Notes under the pieces: generated by a model
What the model was told of the DNA's origin: nothing
What the model saw: the letters and a program-made list of their open reading frames with translations, nothing else
Databases searched by the model: none
From: CAYHYG01 sp964360835
GTDB taxonomy: Bacteria > Patescibacteriota > Patescibacteriia > UBA1558 > 2-01-FULL-52-15
Assembly (NCBI GenBank): GCA_964360835.1
Contig: CAYHYG010000010.1
Span: 1 to 29,559, forward strand
Reading direction: 5' to 3'
Length of the DNA: 29,559 bases
Program-made: the position numbers and the translations under genes
In this document: in pieces, positions 20,637 through 29,357 of the stretch
Numbering within the stretch: the first letter of the stretch is position 1
Layout: each line of letters starts with the position of its first letter

Positions 20637-22448
20637 ATGAAGAGTCGTCTTCTGACTTTGACTCATCGTCTGTCTGCCCTACTTAGGCCAAAACAAAAAT
20701 CCAATCTACAGCAAAATCTGGATCTCAAAGTTATCACTGACCTCAATCCGAGACGCTGGCCTCGCCTACAACAACTTAAATACGTTGGCAGTGTTTTGGA
20801 TTCTGATGAAAAAAAACGTATACTCGTTGCCTCGACAATATTCTTGTTGGCTATCGTCGGTCTGGGCCTAAATTTTTACACCAGAAACACCACCGTCAAA
20901 CCGGCATATGGCGGCACCTATACGGAAGGTCTGGTCGGCAACGCACGCTTCATAAATCCTCTCCTAGCGCCTGCCAATGACGTCGATCGTGACCTGACTG
21001 CTTTACTTTTTTCTGGTTTGATCCGCGTAGACGAACAAGGTCTTCTGGTGCCAGACATGGCCAAGAGCTATCTCGTCAGTGAAGATCAAAAAACCTACAC
21101 TTTCGATCTGCGTGAGGGAGTTCTCTGGCATGACGGACAGCCACTGACGGCCTCGGACGTAGAATTCACCATCAACAGTATTCAGAATCCTGATTTCAAA
21201 AGTCCTCTTCGCCTTAGCTTCAACGGTGTTCAAGCCGAAGTTATCAGCGAAACACAAATTCGCTTCAATCTTGATAAACCGTATCCTAATTTCTTGGATA
21301 CATTGACAGTCGGTATTCTGCCGCGCCATATCTGGTATGCTATACCTCCGACGAGCGCTCACTTGGCCGAAGCCATGACCAAGCCGGTCGGTAGCGGACC
21401 GTTTCGCTTCAAATCGTTAACCAAAGACAGCGCCAGCGGCAGTATCCGTAGCTACTCCCTAGAAGCCAATAAGTCTTTTTATGAACGCCGCCCTTATATT
21501 AATGAAATAATTTTCAAGTTCTATCCTGATTTCGGTACAGCTGTGGAAGCCCTACGTAATCAAAATGTGGACGCTATCAGTTTATTACCAAAAGACGATC
21601 GCGACCGCGGCGTAGGTAAAAATATTGGCATCCATAATATCAGTTTACCCCAGTACACCGCTATATTTTTTAACCCTGAAACTAATGCCGTACTGAAAGA
21701 TAAAAACGTGCGTCAGGCTTTATCTATGGTAGTCGACCGTCAGGCCATTCTCAACCTAGCTATCAGCGGTGAGGGCACAGCTATCGTCAGTCCCGTGCTG
21801 CCCGGTATGATCGGTTATCAGAGCAAGGATATTCCCGGCGTCAATCAGGAAGAAGCTGCGAAGCTTTTGGACAAAGCCGGCTGGACGACTAGCACCAGCA
21901 CTCCGTGGCGAGTAAACAAGCAAGATCAAGCGTTGGTGATTAAACTGACAGCTGTCAATCAGCCGGAACAGCGGGCAACAGCAAATCTTTTGAAAACGGC
22001 ATGGGAGAATATCGGCGTTCAAGTCCAGGAAGATCTAGTCGATCGCTCGGTGATCAGGAATGATTATATCCAGCCGCGAAATTATCAGGTCTTGGTCTTT
22101 GGTCAGATCGTCAACTCCGGGCAAGATCATTATCTCTTTTGGCATTCCACCCAAAATAGACACCCGGGATTAAATTTGAGCGTTATGGCGAATCGTGATA
22201 TTGATAGCGCTCTGGAAAAAGCCCGCGCTGCCACCAACGAAGAACAACGAGCGGAATTTCTGACACAATTTCAAAATAAATTACAGGAAGAAGTATTTGC
22301 TGTCTTCCTCTATAACCCGACCTACAGCTACCCCGTGAGCAATAAGGTCAAGGGTCTAGAAACATTAACACGTATGAATATACCGGCCGAACGGTTTGCC
22401 AATATCAGAAATTGGTATATCAAAACCGCCCGATCCTGGTCTAAATAA
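20637..22448 (+). CDS. oligopeptide-type ABC transporter substrate-binding protein (SBP_bac_5)
   Basis: An extracytoplasmic solute-binding protein of the DppA/OppA type, 603 aa from the ATG at 20637 (a GTG at 20619 would add six residues). Unusually, about 60 basic cytoplasmic residues precede one membrane helix (ILVASTIFLLAIVGLGLNFY), and no lipobox Cys is present, so it is tethered by a transmembrane anchor. The binding domain follows: GGTYTEGLVG, FSGLIRVDEQGLLVPDMAKS, TYTFDLREGVLWHDGQPLTA, and VRQALSMVVDRQAI near the middle, all family landmarks. No permease or ATPase genes are near. The ligand is probably peptides but not certain. It is 49 nt after secG and 8 nt before the RNase J gene; no Shine-Dalgarno sequence. 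Confidence 0.9.
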   Translation: MKSRLLTLTHRLSALLRPKQKSNLQQNLDLKVITDLNPRRWPRLQQLKYVGSVLDSDEKKRILVASTIFLLAIVGLGLNFYTRNTTVKPAYGGTYTEGLVGNARFINPLLAPANDVDRDLTALLFSGLIRVDEQGLLVPDMAKSYLVSEDQKTYTFDLREGVLWHDGQPLTASDVEFTINSIQNPDFKSPLRLSFNGVQAEVISETQIRFNLDKPYPNFLDTLTVGILPRHIWYAIPPTSAHLAEAMTKPVGSGPFRFKSLTKDSASGSIRSYSLEANKSFYERRPYINEIIFKFYPDFGTAVEALRNQNVDAISLLPKDDRDRGVGKNIGIHNISLPQYTAIFFNPETNAVLKDKNVRQALSMVVDRQAILNLAISGEGTAIVSPVLPGMIGYQSKDIPGVNQEEAAKLLDKAGWTTSTSTPWRVNKQDQALVIKLTAVNQPEQRATANLLKTAWENIGVQVQEDLVDRSVIRNDYIQPRNYQVLVFGQIVNSGQDHYLFWHSTQNRHPGLNLSVMANRDIDSALEKARAATNEEQRAEFLTQFQNKLQEEVFAVFLYNPTYSYPVSNKVKGLETLTRMNIPAERFANIRNWYIKTARSWSK

Positions 22449-22456
22449 TAAAATAT

Positions 22457-24268
22457 ATGAACACACGCACAGCGCAACCGCGTCATCATGTCGCCACGTC
22501 AAACGTGACCAGACGTGATCAAAGTGGGCGATCACAAGATCACCGCAAACAACGCACTAAGTCGCAAACACAACCACGCTCTGTAGCGCCGACACGGCGT
22601 CATGGCGAAAAAGGCAAACTAACTATCATTCCTCTAGGAGGTAATGAGGAAGTCGGCCGCAATATGTCTATCTTCGAATACGAAGATGACATCGTTATCA
22701 TTGATATGGGTCTGCAGTGGCCAGAAGAAGACATGCCGGGCATTGACTACATTATCCCGAATATAGAAGGCCTCAAAGGCAAAGAACATAATATTCGTGG
22801 TGTCGTCATTACTCACGGTCATTATGACCATATCGGCGCTATCCCTCATTTGATTCCCCGTCTGGGCAATCCGACGATCTATGGCACGCCTCTGACTCTC
22901 GGTATCATTACCAATCGTCAGGAAGACTTCAAAACAGCACCGCTAAAGCTGCAATCTATTGAACGCGATAGCGTCTTGCAGTTAGGTAAATTCCGTCTAT
23001 CATTCTTTGGTGTCAGTCACAATATCCCTGCCGCCGTCGGCGTGGCTATCACCACACCCTTAGGAACTATCCTACACACTGGGGACTTTAAACTTGACCC
23101 TAAAGCTTCTGGTGATCTGCCAGCTGAAATCGAGAAAGTCAAAGCTTGGGGCAAACGCGGTGTCCTAGCTCTGATGGCGGATAGTACCAATGCACCTCAG
23201 GCTGGTCGTCAACTAACTGAAGGTGACATTCAAGGCAACATTGATGAAATTCTCAAAAATGCTCCTGGCCGTATCATTCTCGGTACCTTCGCTTCTCTAT
23301 TGAATCGTATCCAACAAATTATCTGGTCAGCCGAACGCTTGAACAAGAAGGTGATCATCGAAGGGTACAGCATGAAACGCAACATGGAGCTAGCCCAAGC
23401 TCTTGGTTATATGCACGTCAAGAAAGGTACTATCATCCAGCTCAAGGATATGAAACAATTTTCTGACAACCGCATCATTATCATCTGCACTGGAGCTCAA
23501 GGTGAAGACCAAGCCGTACTAATGCGCATCGCTACTCGCGAGCACCGAAGCTTACGGCTAGAAAAGGGTGACACGGTCGTTTTTTCTTCCTCTGTCATCC
23601 CCGGTAATGAACGTTCAGTCCAACGATTGAAAGACGTTATCTATCGACAAGGCGCGGAAGTCATTCATTATCAAATGATGGATGTCCACGCCGGAGGTCA
23701 TGCGCGCCAGGAAGATCTGGCTGATCTGATCCACATGGTCAAACCAAAATACCATATTCCTATCTACGGTAATCATTCCTTCTTGAAGATTCACGGTAAA
23801 GTGGCCAAAGCCAACGGCATTCCGGAAAAAAATATCTTTGTAGCTGATAATGGTCAGATCATGGAATTCACCAAAACCGGAGGTCATCTGACCAACAAGA
23901 AAATCCCAGCCGACTATGTCTTCGTTGATGGCCTGGGCGTCGGTGATGTTTCTCAAGTCGTACTTCGTGACCGCCAGATGATGTCGGAGGACGGCATGAT
24001 AGTCATCATCGCTACCATCGCCGCCAAAACTGGTCGCCTAGTGCAATCGCCAGATATCATCTCCCGTGGCTTCATCTATATGCGTGAGCAGAAACAACTG
24101 GTGGAGCTGATTCGTGGTAAAGTCAAAGACATTATCAATAGCAGTGATCCCTCTACCCCGGCGACTGATGAATACGTCAAAGAAAAAGTCCGTAACGACT
24201 TGGGACAATTCATCTATACCAAGACTCATCGTCGACCAATGGTGCTTCCAGTCATAATTGAGGTTTAA
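22457..24268 (+). CDS. rnj: ribonuclease J
   Basis: A metallo-beta-lactamase/beta-CASP ribonuclease with 5'-3' exo- and endonuclease activity in mRNA decay and RNA maturation, cytoplasmic. At 603 aa, an N-terminal basic, low-complexity extension of about 50 residues (rich in Arg, Gln, Thr and His) precedes the catalytic domain, which begins LTIIPLGGNEEVGRNMS. Metal-binding motifs are visible: HGHYDH at 120-125, the strand with SHNIPAAVG, and HTGDFKLDP. The beta-CASP part has GTFASLLNRIQQ and VFSSSVIPGNE, and DVHAGGHA supplies the late His. The C-terminal domain ends at HRRPMVLPVIIEV. It lies 8 nt after the solute-binding gene with no Shine-Dalgarno sequence. Confidence 0.95.
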   Translation: MNTRTAQPRHHVATSNVTRRDQSGRSQDHRKQRTKSQTQPRSVAPTRRHGEKGKLTIIPLGGNEEVGRNMSIFEYEDDIVIIDMGLQWPEEDMPGIDYIIPNIEGLKGKEHNIRGVVITHGHYDHIGAIPHLIPRLGNPTIYGTPLTLGIITNRQEDFKTAPLKLQSIERDSVLQLGKFRLSFFGVSHNIPAAVGVAITTPLGTILHTGDFKLDPKASGDLPAEIEKVKAWGKRGVLALMADSTNAPQAGRQLTEGDIQGNIDEILKNAPGRIILGTFASLLNRIQQIIWSAERLNKKVIIEGYSMKRNMELAQALGYMHVKKGTIIQLKDMKQFSDNRIIIICTGAQGEDQAVLMRIATREHRSLRLEKGDTVVFSSSVIPGNERSVQRLKDVIYRQGAEVIHYQMMDVHAGGHARQEDLADLIHMVKPKYHIPIYGNHSFLKIHGKVAKANGIPEKNIFVADNGQIMEFTKTGGHLTNKKIPADYVFVDGLGVGDVSQVVLRDRQMMSEDGMIVIIATIAAKTGRLVQSPDIISRGFIYMREQKQLVELIRGKVKDIINSSDPSTPATDEYVKEKVRNDLGQFIYTKTHRRPMVLPVIIEV

Positions 24269-24273
24269 AAAGA

Positions 24274-24352
24274 GCCCCATCGCGTATCACGCGATCGTAG
24301 AGACGCACCATGGTGCGTCTCTACGTGTCTCTGCCCGGCAGAGACACGGGGC
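24274..24352. terminator. three-hairpin cloverleaf terminator
   Basis: GCCCC (24274-24278) and GGGGC (24348-24352) close three adjacent hairpins: ATCGCG-TATCA-CGCGAT (24279-24295); a perfect 30-nt palindrome with arms CGTAGAGACGCACCA (24296-24325); and TGTCTCTGCC-C-GGCAGAGACA (24326-24346). A-tracts precede and a run of five T follows, so it can end both rnj (+) and the dehydrogenase operon (-). Confidence 0.8.
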
Positions 24353-24359
24353 GATGTTT

Positions 24360-25370
24360 TTATTTCACCTGATTCTCCAATTTCTGCTTGGCAGTAAACT
24401 GTTTAATATTGAGAATCGTGGTATCGAGAATGCGCTGAATAGCCTCATCACTATTGAAAGCATTATGTGGAGTTAATATAACTTTATCTGAGTGCATCAA
24501 AATATGATTCTCCATATTAATTTTCAGATCTTGCATACTATGGATGCCTGATAATAATTCTGCTTCTTCTTTGATCTGCTGTTCGCCCTCCAGAACATCC
24601 AAACCCAGTGCCCCTAGACGACCGTCCTGCAAAGCTTTGACCATAGCAGCAGTATCGATCAGGGCACCACGAGAAGTATTGATGATAATGCCGCCTTTTT
24701 TTATCAACCGCATATTCTTCTCATTCAACAGGTGATGCGTCTTGGGATTATAAGGCGCGTGCAGGGTAATAATGTCGGCTCGGCGTAATAAAGAATTGAG
24801 AGGGAGATACTCCGCGGCATTTTTTTTGGCCCATACCTTGTCAGGGTAAGCATCGTAGGCAATGATATTCATTTCAAAGCCCTGAGCCATGCGGATGACA
24901 TGACGGCCAATATGACCGGTCCCGATGACCCCCAAAATTTTGCCCTTGAGGTCAAAACCGCGTAAATCTTCGAAAGAAAATATACCCCGACTGGTACGTT
25001 GATAAGACTGGTGAATCCTACGCGAGATGGACAGGATCAAAGCCAACGTATGCTCAGCCACCGTATTCTCGCCGTAGAAAGGCACATTGGTGACCGACAC
25101 TCCTCGCTTGTGACAGGCTTTGAGGTCGATATGGTCATAGCCAGTGGACATAGTGACGATCAGCTGTAACTTCGGCAAGGCACTCAGCGTTTTATTATCA
25201 ATTTTACTACCGATAAATATGCCTAAGATTTCGGTGTTCTTGGCTAGCTTCAAGCCAGAGGCATCCAGTGTATCGGGGAAAAATTTAACCGATGTATTCT
25301 TCAGTTTCTTTCTAATATAACTAGCCTGCCAGTCAGGTGTCTCAAAAAAGGTAATTACCGCTTTCTTCAT
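24360..25370 (-). CDS. D-isomer 2-hydroxyacid dehydrogenase (D-lactate dehydrogenase type)
   Basis: An NAD-dependent reductase or oxidase of D-2-hydroxyacids, 336 aa, cytoplasmic. Rossmann nucleotide motif GVIGTGHIGRHV (147-158), with an acidic residue after the next strand (Asp173 in IIAYDAYPD). The catalytic set is present: Arg234 (NTSRGALID), Glu263 (LEGEQQ) and His302 (LTPHNAFN). The N-terminal STGYDHIDLKAC matches the D-LDH subgroup more than glycerate or phosphoglycerate dehydrogenases. It could regenerate NAD+ by making D-lactate, but the substrate is inferred. Its ATG overlaps the murI stop (ATGA), so the two are translationally coupled. Confidence 0.88.
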   Translation of the reverse strand: MKKAVITFFETPDWQASYIRKKLKNTSVKFFPDTLDASGLKLAKNTEILGIFIGSKIDNKTLSALPKLQLIVTMSTGYDHIDLKACHKRGVSVTNVPFYGENTVAEHTLALILSISRRIHQSYQRTSRGIFSFEDLRGFDLKGKILGVIGTGHIGRHVIRMAQGFEMNIIAYDAYPDKVWAKKNAAEYLPLNSLLRRADIITLHAPYNPKTHHLLNEKNMRLIKKGGIIINTSRGALIDTAAMVKALQDGRLGALGLDVLEGEQQIKEEAELLSGIHSMQDLKINMENHILMHSDKVILTPHNAFNSDEAIQRILDTTILNIKQFTAKQKLENQVK

Positions 25371-26158
25371 AATTCAATTTTTTCTGCTTTGATTAATTGT
25401 CCCAAAAATTTAACAGCCGATTTTTCGAAACGACCTGCGTCCCCCGTGGTGACATAACGCCGTTGTCTGTCAGTAGTCAATTGCTCCCGGATTTCTAGAT
25501 GCCGACTGAGATAATCGACCAGACTGTCAGCGATAATTGTACCAGAATCCAGAACTTTTATCTTGCTACCGGCATATCGCTGGATACGTTCTCGGATAAA
25601 TTCATAGTGAGTACAGCCGAGAATAATGTCCTCCACTCGTTGCGAGGTCAGCTGACGTACATACCCTTTGATCACCCGTTGAGTCAGCGGCTTACGCTCC
25701 ATATTCTCCTCAATTAGAGGCACGAGGAGTGGCGCCGCGACTTGAACGACGGTCAGAGCAGGATTAATCTTGTGAACTTCACGAGGATAACTGCCGGAAG
25801 CTACGGTACTACGGGTGGCTAAGACTCCTACTCTGCCTCTAGCTTGTCTAGCCGCTGCTTTGGCTAATGGAATGGTCACGCCCAAGATTCTAACCGGTTG
25901 TCCTAGATGGTCAGCTTGCAAATGACGCAGAGCATCGGCTGATGCGGTGTTACAAGCCAGGATTATCAAACTGCAACCCTGACCGATTAGCCAAGCCACG
26001 CATTGTTTGGTCGAATGATAGATAGTCTCCTGATCTTTGTCGCCATAGGGCGCCCGTGCATTGTCTCCTAAATATAAATAATCATACTGCGGTAATGCTT
26101 GCAGAAATGATTTGAGAACTGTCAGTCCCCCGACGCCAGAATCAAAAACGCCGATCAT
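25367..26158 (-). CDS. murI: glutamate racemase
   Basis: Makes D-glutamate for peptidoglycan, cytoplasmic, cofactor-independent. The length is normal at 263 aa. Both catalytic cysteines are visible: Cys69 in IILACNTASADA and Cys182 in IILGCTHYEF. The N-terminus IGVFDSGVGGLTVLK and the motif YLGDNARAPYGDK are diagnostic. Start and stop codons overlap the neighbours by 4 nt on both sides (ATGA), so it is cotranslated with the phosphohexomutase and the dehydrogenase. Confidence 0.96.
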   Translation of the reverse strand: MIGVFDSGVGGLTVLKSFLQALPQYDYLYLGDNARAPYGDKDQETIYHSTKQCVAWLIGQGCSLIILACNTASADALRHLQADHLGQPVRILGVTIPLAKAAARQARGRVGVLATRSTVASGSYPREVHKINPALTVVQVAAPLLVPLIEENMERKPLTQRVIKGYVRQLTSQRVEDIILGCTHYEFIRERIQRYAGSKIKVLDSGTIIADSLVDYLSRHLEIREQLTTDRQRRYVTTGDAGRFEKSAVKFLGQLIKAEKIEL

Positions 26159-27516
26159 GATGAACGAATGATAGTCAGTACTTCATCAGTCTTGGCGCGC
26201 ATCACCTCTTCATTGCGGGCCTCAAGATTCAAACGAATCAACGGTTCATTGGCCGACTGACGCACATTAAACCACCAGTCAGGATATTCCACCGATAAAC
26301 CATCAAGGTGATTGGCAGTACCGTCAACATATTTCTGCTGTAATTTCTGCAAAACCGCCTGCGGATCCTGGACCTTAGAATTAATCTCACCCGAATGAAA
26401 ATATTTTCGTAGTGGCTTCATATACTCAGCCAGAGTCTGACCGCTGTGTGATAATTCAAGGAGTAAACGCGCCGTCACTATCACAGGCACCTCAAAAAAA
26501 CCATAATCACGTTGGGTAAAGTAGTGGCCGGAGGATTCGCCGGCGAAAACCACGCCTTCTCTGAGACTCTGTTCCTTGATCAATGAATGTCCGACACGGG
26601 TAATCACTGGTTGACCACCATATTCAGCAATCATATCAGCCGTAATCTGACCGGGGCGAATATCATAAGCGATCTTGGCGCCAGGATTGTCCTCCAGAAA
26701 AATCTTAGCCAGAACACCACGTATAATACTAGGATCGATAATCTGACCTTCATTATCGACAAAGAATATCCTGTCACCGTCACCATCGGTCGCGATACCG
26801 ATGTCGGCCTTTTCCTCCAAAATTTTCTTCTGTAAAGCTACCATATTCTCCGCTTTCAACGGATCGGCGCCGTGATTGGGGAAACGTCCGTCCAGATCCC
26901 AAAACATTTTGATCAATGTGCACGGAAGATAATTAAAAAGCTCGGTCAAATACAGAGCGCCCATACCGTTGGCTGTGTCAGCCACCACTTTGTAGGGCTT
27001 CATCTGATGCAACGGCAGACCGGCTATCTGATCTTTGACTTCGTCTTTGACCACTCCCAACTGTTGCCGACTAATACCAACTGAAGTTTCAGGATATGAC
27101 TTCTGGTCCATCAATTTCAAAATATCTAGTAACCCTGAATCTGAGCTCACCGATAAAGCTTTCTGTTTAACGATTTTGAAACCGTTATACTCCGGCGGAT
27201 TATGCGAGGCTGAAACCATGATGCCGCCATCGTAGCCATAATAAGCTACAGCAAAATAAAATGTCGGCGTCGATACCAAACCGACATCGATAACTTCTGC
27301 GCCTTGATCACGCAAGCCGCGGCTGAGTTCTGCTTGCAGACTAGCTGAACTGACACGGGCATCGCGGCCAATGACGATGCGAAATGAAGTGGCACCATTC
27401 TGCTGCAACCAAAGAATATAGCTTCGTCCCAAGCGATAAGCAAAATCAGGCGTTATTGCCTGATCGGCAATACCGCGTATATCATATCTGCACGTTATAC
27501 CAGCAGGAATAGTCAT
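26155..27516 (-). CDS. phosphomannomutase / phosphoglucomutase
   Basis: An alpha-D-phosphohexomutase interconverting hexose 1- and 6-phosphates for sugar-nucleotide synthesis, 453 aa. All four signature loops are visible: the phosphoserine loop SASHNPPEYNG (catalytic Ser104), the Mg loop TDGDGDR (243-249), the sugar-specificity loop GESSGHYF and the phosphate-binding loop RQSANEPLIRLNLEA. GESSGH is typical of dual-specificity PMM/PGM enzymes. It feeds mannose- or glucose-based glycans, compatible with the O-antigen-ligase-like gene elsewhere. It starts 12 nt after the bactofilin-like gene; ATGA overlap with murI. Confidence 0.93.
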   Translation of the reverse strand: MTIPAGITCRYDIRGIADQAITPDFAYRLGRSYILWLQQNGATSFRIVIGRDARVSSASLQAELSRGLRDQGAEVIDVGLVSTPTFYFAVAYYGYDGGIMVSASHNPPEYNGFKIVKQKALSVSSDSGLLDILKLMDQKSYPETSVGISRQQLGVVKDEVKDQIAGLPLHQMKPYKVVADTANGMGALYLTELFNYLPCTLIKMFWDLDGRFPNHGADPLKAENMVALQKKILEEKADIGIATDGDGDRIFFVDNEGQIIDPSIIRGVLAKIFLEDNPGAKIAYDIRPGQITADMIAEYGGQPVITRVGHSLIKEQSLREGVVFAGESSGHYFTQRDYGFFEVPVIVTARLLLELSHSGQTLAEYMKPLRKYFHSGEINSKVQDPQAVLQKLQQKYVDGTANHLDGLSVEYPDWWFNVRQSANEPLIRLNLEARNEEVMRAKTDEVLTIIRSS

Positions 27517-27528
27517 TACTATGACAAA

Positions 27529-28667
27529 CTAACGTTTCATCTGAAGTTTGAAAGCCAACCACCAAGCGCCGCAGGAAAAAATAAGGGAAATAAACGCAAC
27601 ATAAAAGCCAACATACGGCCATGATAAAAGAATGGTGTAAATGACGGCACCGATAAATAAAATCGTGGCGTCTGAAATATTGGCCTGACGTAAAACCCAA
27701 CCTTTGACCAAGGTGCCGAGATAGAGAGACGACCAGATAGCTCCGGAACCCAAAAGAAAAATATATAAACCAAGACCAGTAATAGCTAGCGGTAAGCCAA
27801 CGAGACTCAGAGTTAACGCTATGAGAACCAGAAAACCCAAAACTACTAAGATTAAACCTTGCCAGATCGAGGCTTTGGACTGCAGTCTCATCCTTTCAAT
27901 GATCGACCAGACAAAGCGACGGCTAATCTTCAACATCAAGAGGCCAAATAGCCAAAGACTTAGGAGGAAAGAAAATCTTACCAGCCACCACGTTGGTTCC
28001 TGCCATTGGTATAGCAATTCCTGGCCGCCGTATGAATGAAGCAGTGTCCATTGTTGTCGGCCGGCAATCTTGGCACCTGGCTGGATATCAGCTTCTCGGT
28101 CAGCGCGATAATCAAGCTCTCCGCCGAGACGCGCCGTGGCTAAGATGATCAAAGCTCTGCTAAAACGATTACTAACAGAGACACGCACATCACCGCCGAT
28201 ATCAGACGCAATTAAGAGATTATGATATCTACCTTCTAGGCTGTGTTCTATCGGGCCAATGATATGCATCTTGGTAGCCATCCCAGAAATCGTGCCACGT
28301 ACCAATCCGGTATCACGCAGATAAACTACCTGGCCCACTGTGGTCACGTTACCGTTAATCTCTCCCTGCATTTCAATATTCTGAGCCANNNNNNNNNNGC
28401 CCGTAGATCCCCTTCAATCAGTCCTTTGATAGTGGCGCGACCAGACATGATTAAAACGTCACCTCTCACATTGGCATTGATGGTAACGAAAGGAGCAACA
28501 ACATAAATGTCTCCATCGATATCAGAATCTATGGTCACACCCTGAGCCGAAATATAATACTGATTACCTACCAGACGCTCGGCTGCTCTGGCATCTGACG
28601 ATTGTAAAAATAAAAATACGGCAACAAATAAGAAAAACGTAAAAAAACCTTGTCTCATAATTGACAT
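27529..28667 (-). CDS. bactofilin-like exported protein with C-terminal membrane helices (interrupted by an N gap)
   Basis: One gene cut by ten N at 28389-28398. The N-terminal piece (28667 leftwards) has a signal peptide MSIMRQGFFTFFLFVAVFLF ending near DARA, then strand repeats of polymer-forming (bactofilin/DUF583-like) type: GVTIDSDIDGDIYVVAPFVT, INANVRGDVLIMSGRATIKG. After the gap the repeats continue (MQGEINGNVTTVGQVVYLRD, GDVRVSV), ending in a region with four or five membrane helices and KLQMKR. The frames on the two sides differ by one or two bases, so the true gap is not exactly ten; a genuine frameshift cannot be ruled out. It lies 27 nt after the methyltransferase gene and 12 nt before the phosphohexomutase. 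Probably a surface or envelope scaffold. Confidence 0.75.
28389..28398. other. assembly gap (10 N)
   Basis: Ten consecutive N inside the bactofilin-like gene. The coding frames on the two sides do not match with a 10-base gap, so the number of N is arbitrary. Confidence 0.95.
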
Positions 28668-28694
28668 AAGTATAGCAAATCAACGCTGTCGACG

Positions 28695-29357
28695 CTATGA
28701 TTTGTATGCGCGCAAAATATAGTTATGTCTCTGTCTGGTCAGGGATATAATCTTCAGCCCGGAAAGCTTAGTTAGAGATGATAATTCGCTGTAGGTAAAA
28801 GCATGATAATAACGCCAGACCGGCTGGCGTAAATCATAATTCCAACGGATAAAACAATCATTCCAGCTTGATTTCAGATGCCACTGATGCCAAAAGGTAG
28901 AGAAATAACGCCACTGCCAGAGATTCCAGACAGTCAGCAACAATTGACCGTCAGGCTTAAGAGCAGCCTGAATCCGTTTCAACATTTCTAACCTTTCGGC
29001 TGGGCTAACCAGATGATGCAGGAAGGCAATAGACGAAACAAAATCATATTGCTCCTGACCCAGATCATAGTCTGGCAGGTCAGCCTGAATAAAGGTATGC
29101 TGAGGATAGATCAAACGTGCTTTGGTTAGTAAATCAGCGTTCATATCGATGCCGGTATACTCAATATTGACTGTCGCTAAGCCATTTAGTACTCTGCCGT
29201 TACCACAGCCGAGGTCCAGAACCTTGGCACCAGTCGGTATATCAGCCAAAAGAGCTTTGACTTCTGGCCACAGAGACTGACGACTTTTATCAAAAGCTAC
29301 AGCAGCCACTTGATATGACTCCTGATTTAATAGTCTGACTTTACCCAAACGATTCAT
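28695..29357 (-). CDS. Trm9/ALKBH8-like tRNA wobble-uridine methyltransferase
   Basis: A class I SAM methyltransferase, 220 aa from the ATG at 29357. SAM motif I is VLDLGCGNGRVLNGL (47-61), motif II YTGID (67-71), and LPDYDLGQEQYDFVSSIAFL with HHL follows. Several features match the Trm9 family rather than generic methyltransferases: FDKSRQSLWP (22-31), SIAFLHHLVSPAER (109-122), LTVWNLWQW, and RYYHAFTYSEL (182-192). Trm9 methylates 5-carboxymethyluridine at tRNA position 34, the product of Elp3, whose gene is divergent next door. Longer starts at GTG 29369 or TTG 29399 are possible. First gene of the minus-strand operon ending at 24360. The specific function is inference from motifs and context. 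Confidence 0.72.
   Translation of the reverse strand: MNRLGKVRLLNQESYQVAAVAFDKSRQSLWPEVKALLADIPTGAKVLDLGCGNGRVLNGLATVNIEYTGIDMNADLLTKARLIYPQHTFIQADLPDYDLGQEQYDFVSSIAFLHHLVSPAERLEMLKRIQAALKPDGQLLLTVWNLWQWRYFSTFWHQWHLKSSWNDCFIRWNYDLRQPVWRYYHAFTYSELSSLTKLSGLKIISLTRQRHNYILRAYKS

Noticed and set aside
27529..28667. Two separate genes on either side of the N run
   Set aside because: Both parts carry the same strand-repeat pattern, only the left part of the repeat region lies upstream of the gap, and the signal peptide belongs to the first piece; a single interrupted gene is simpler.
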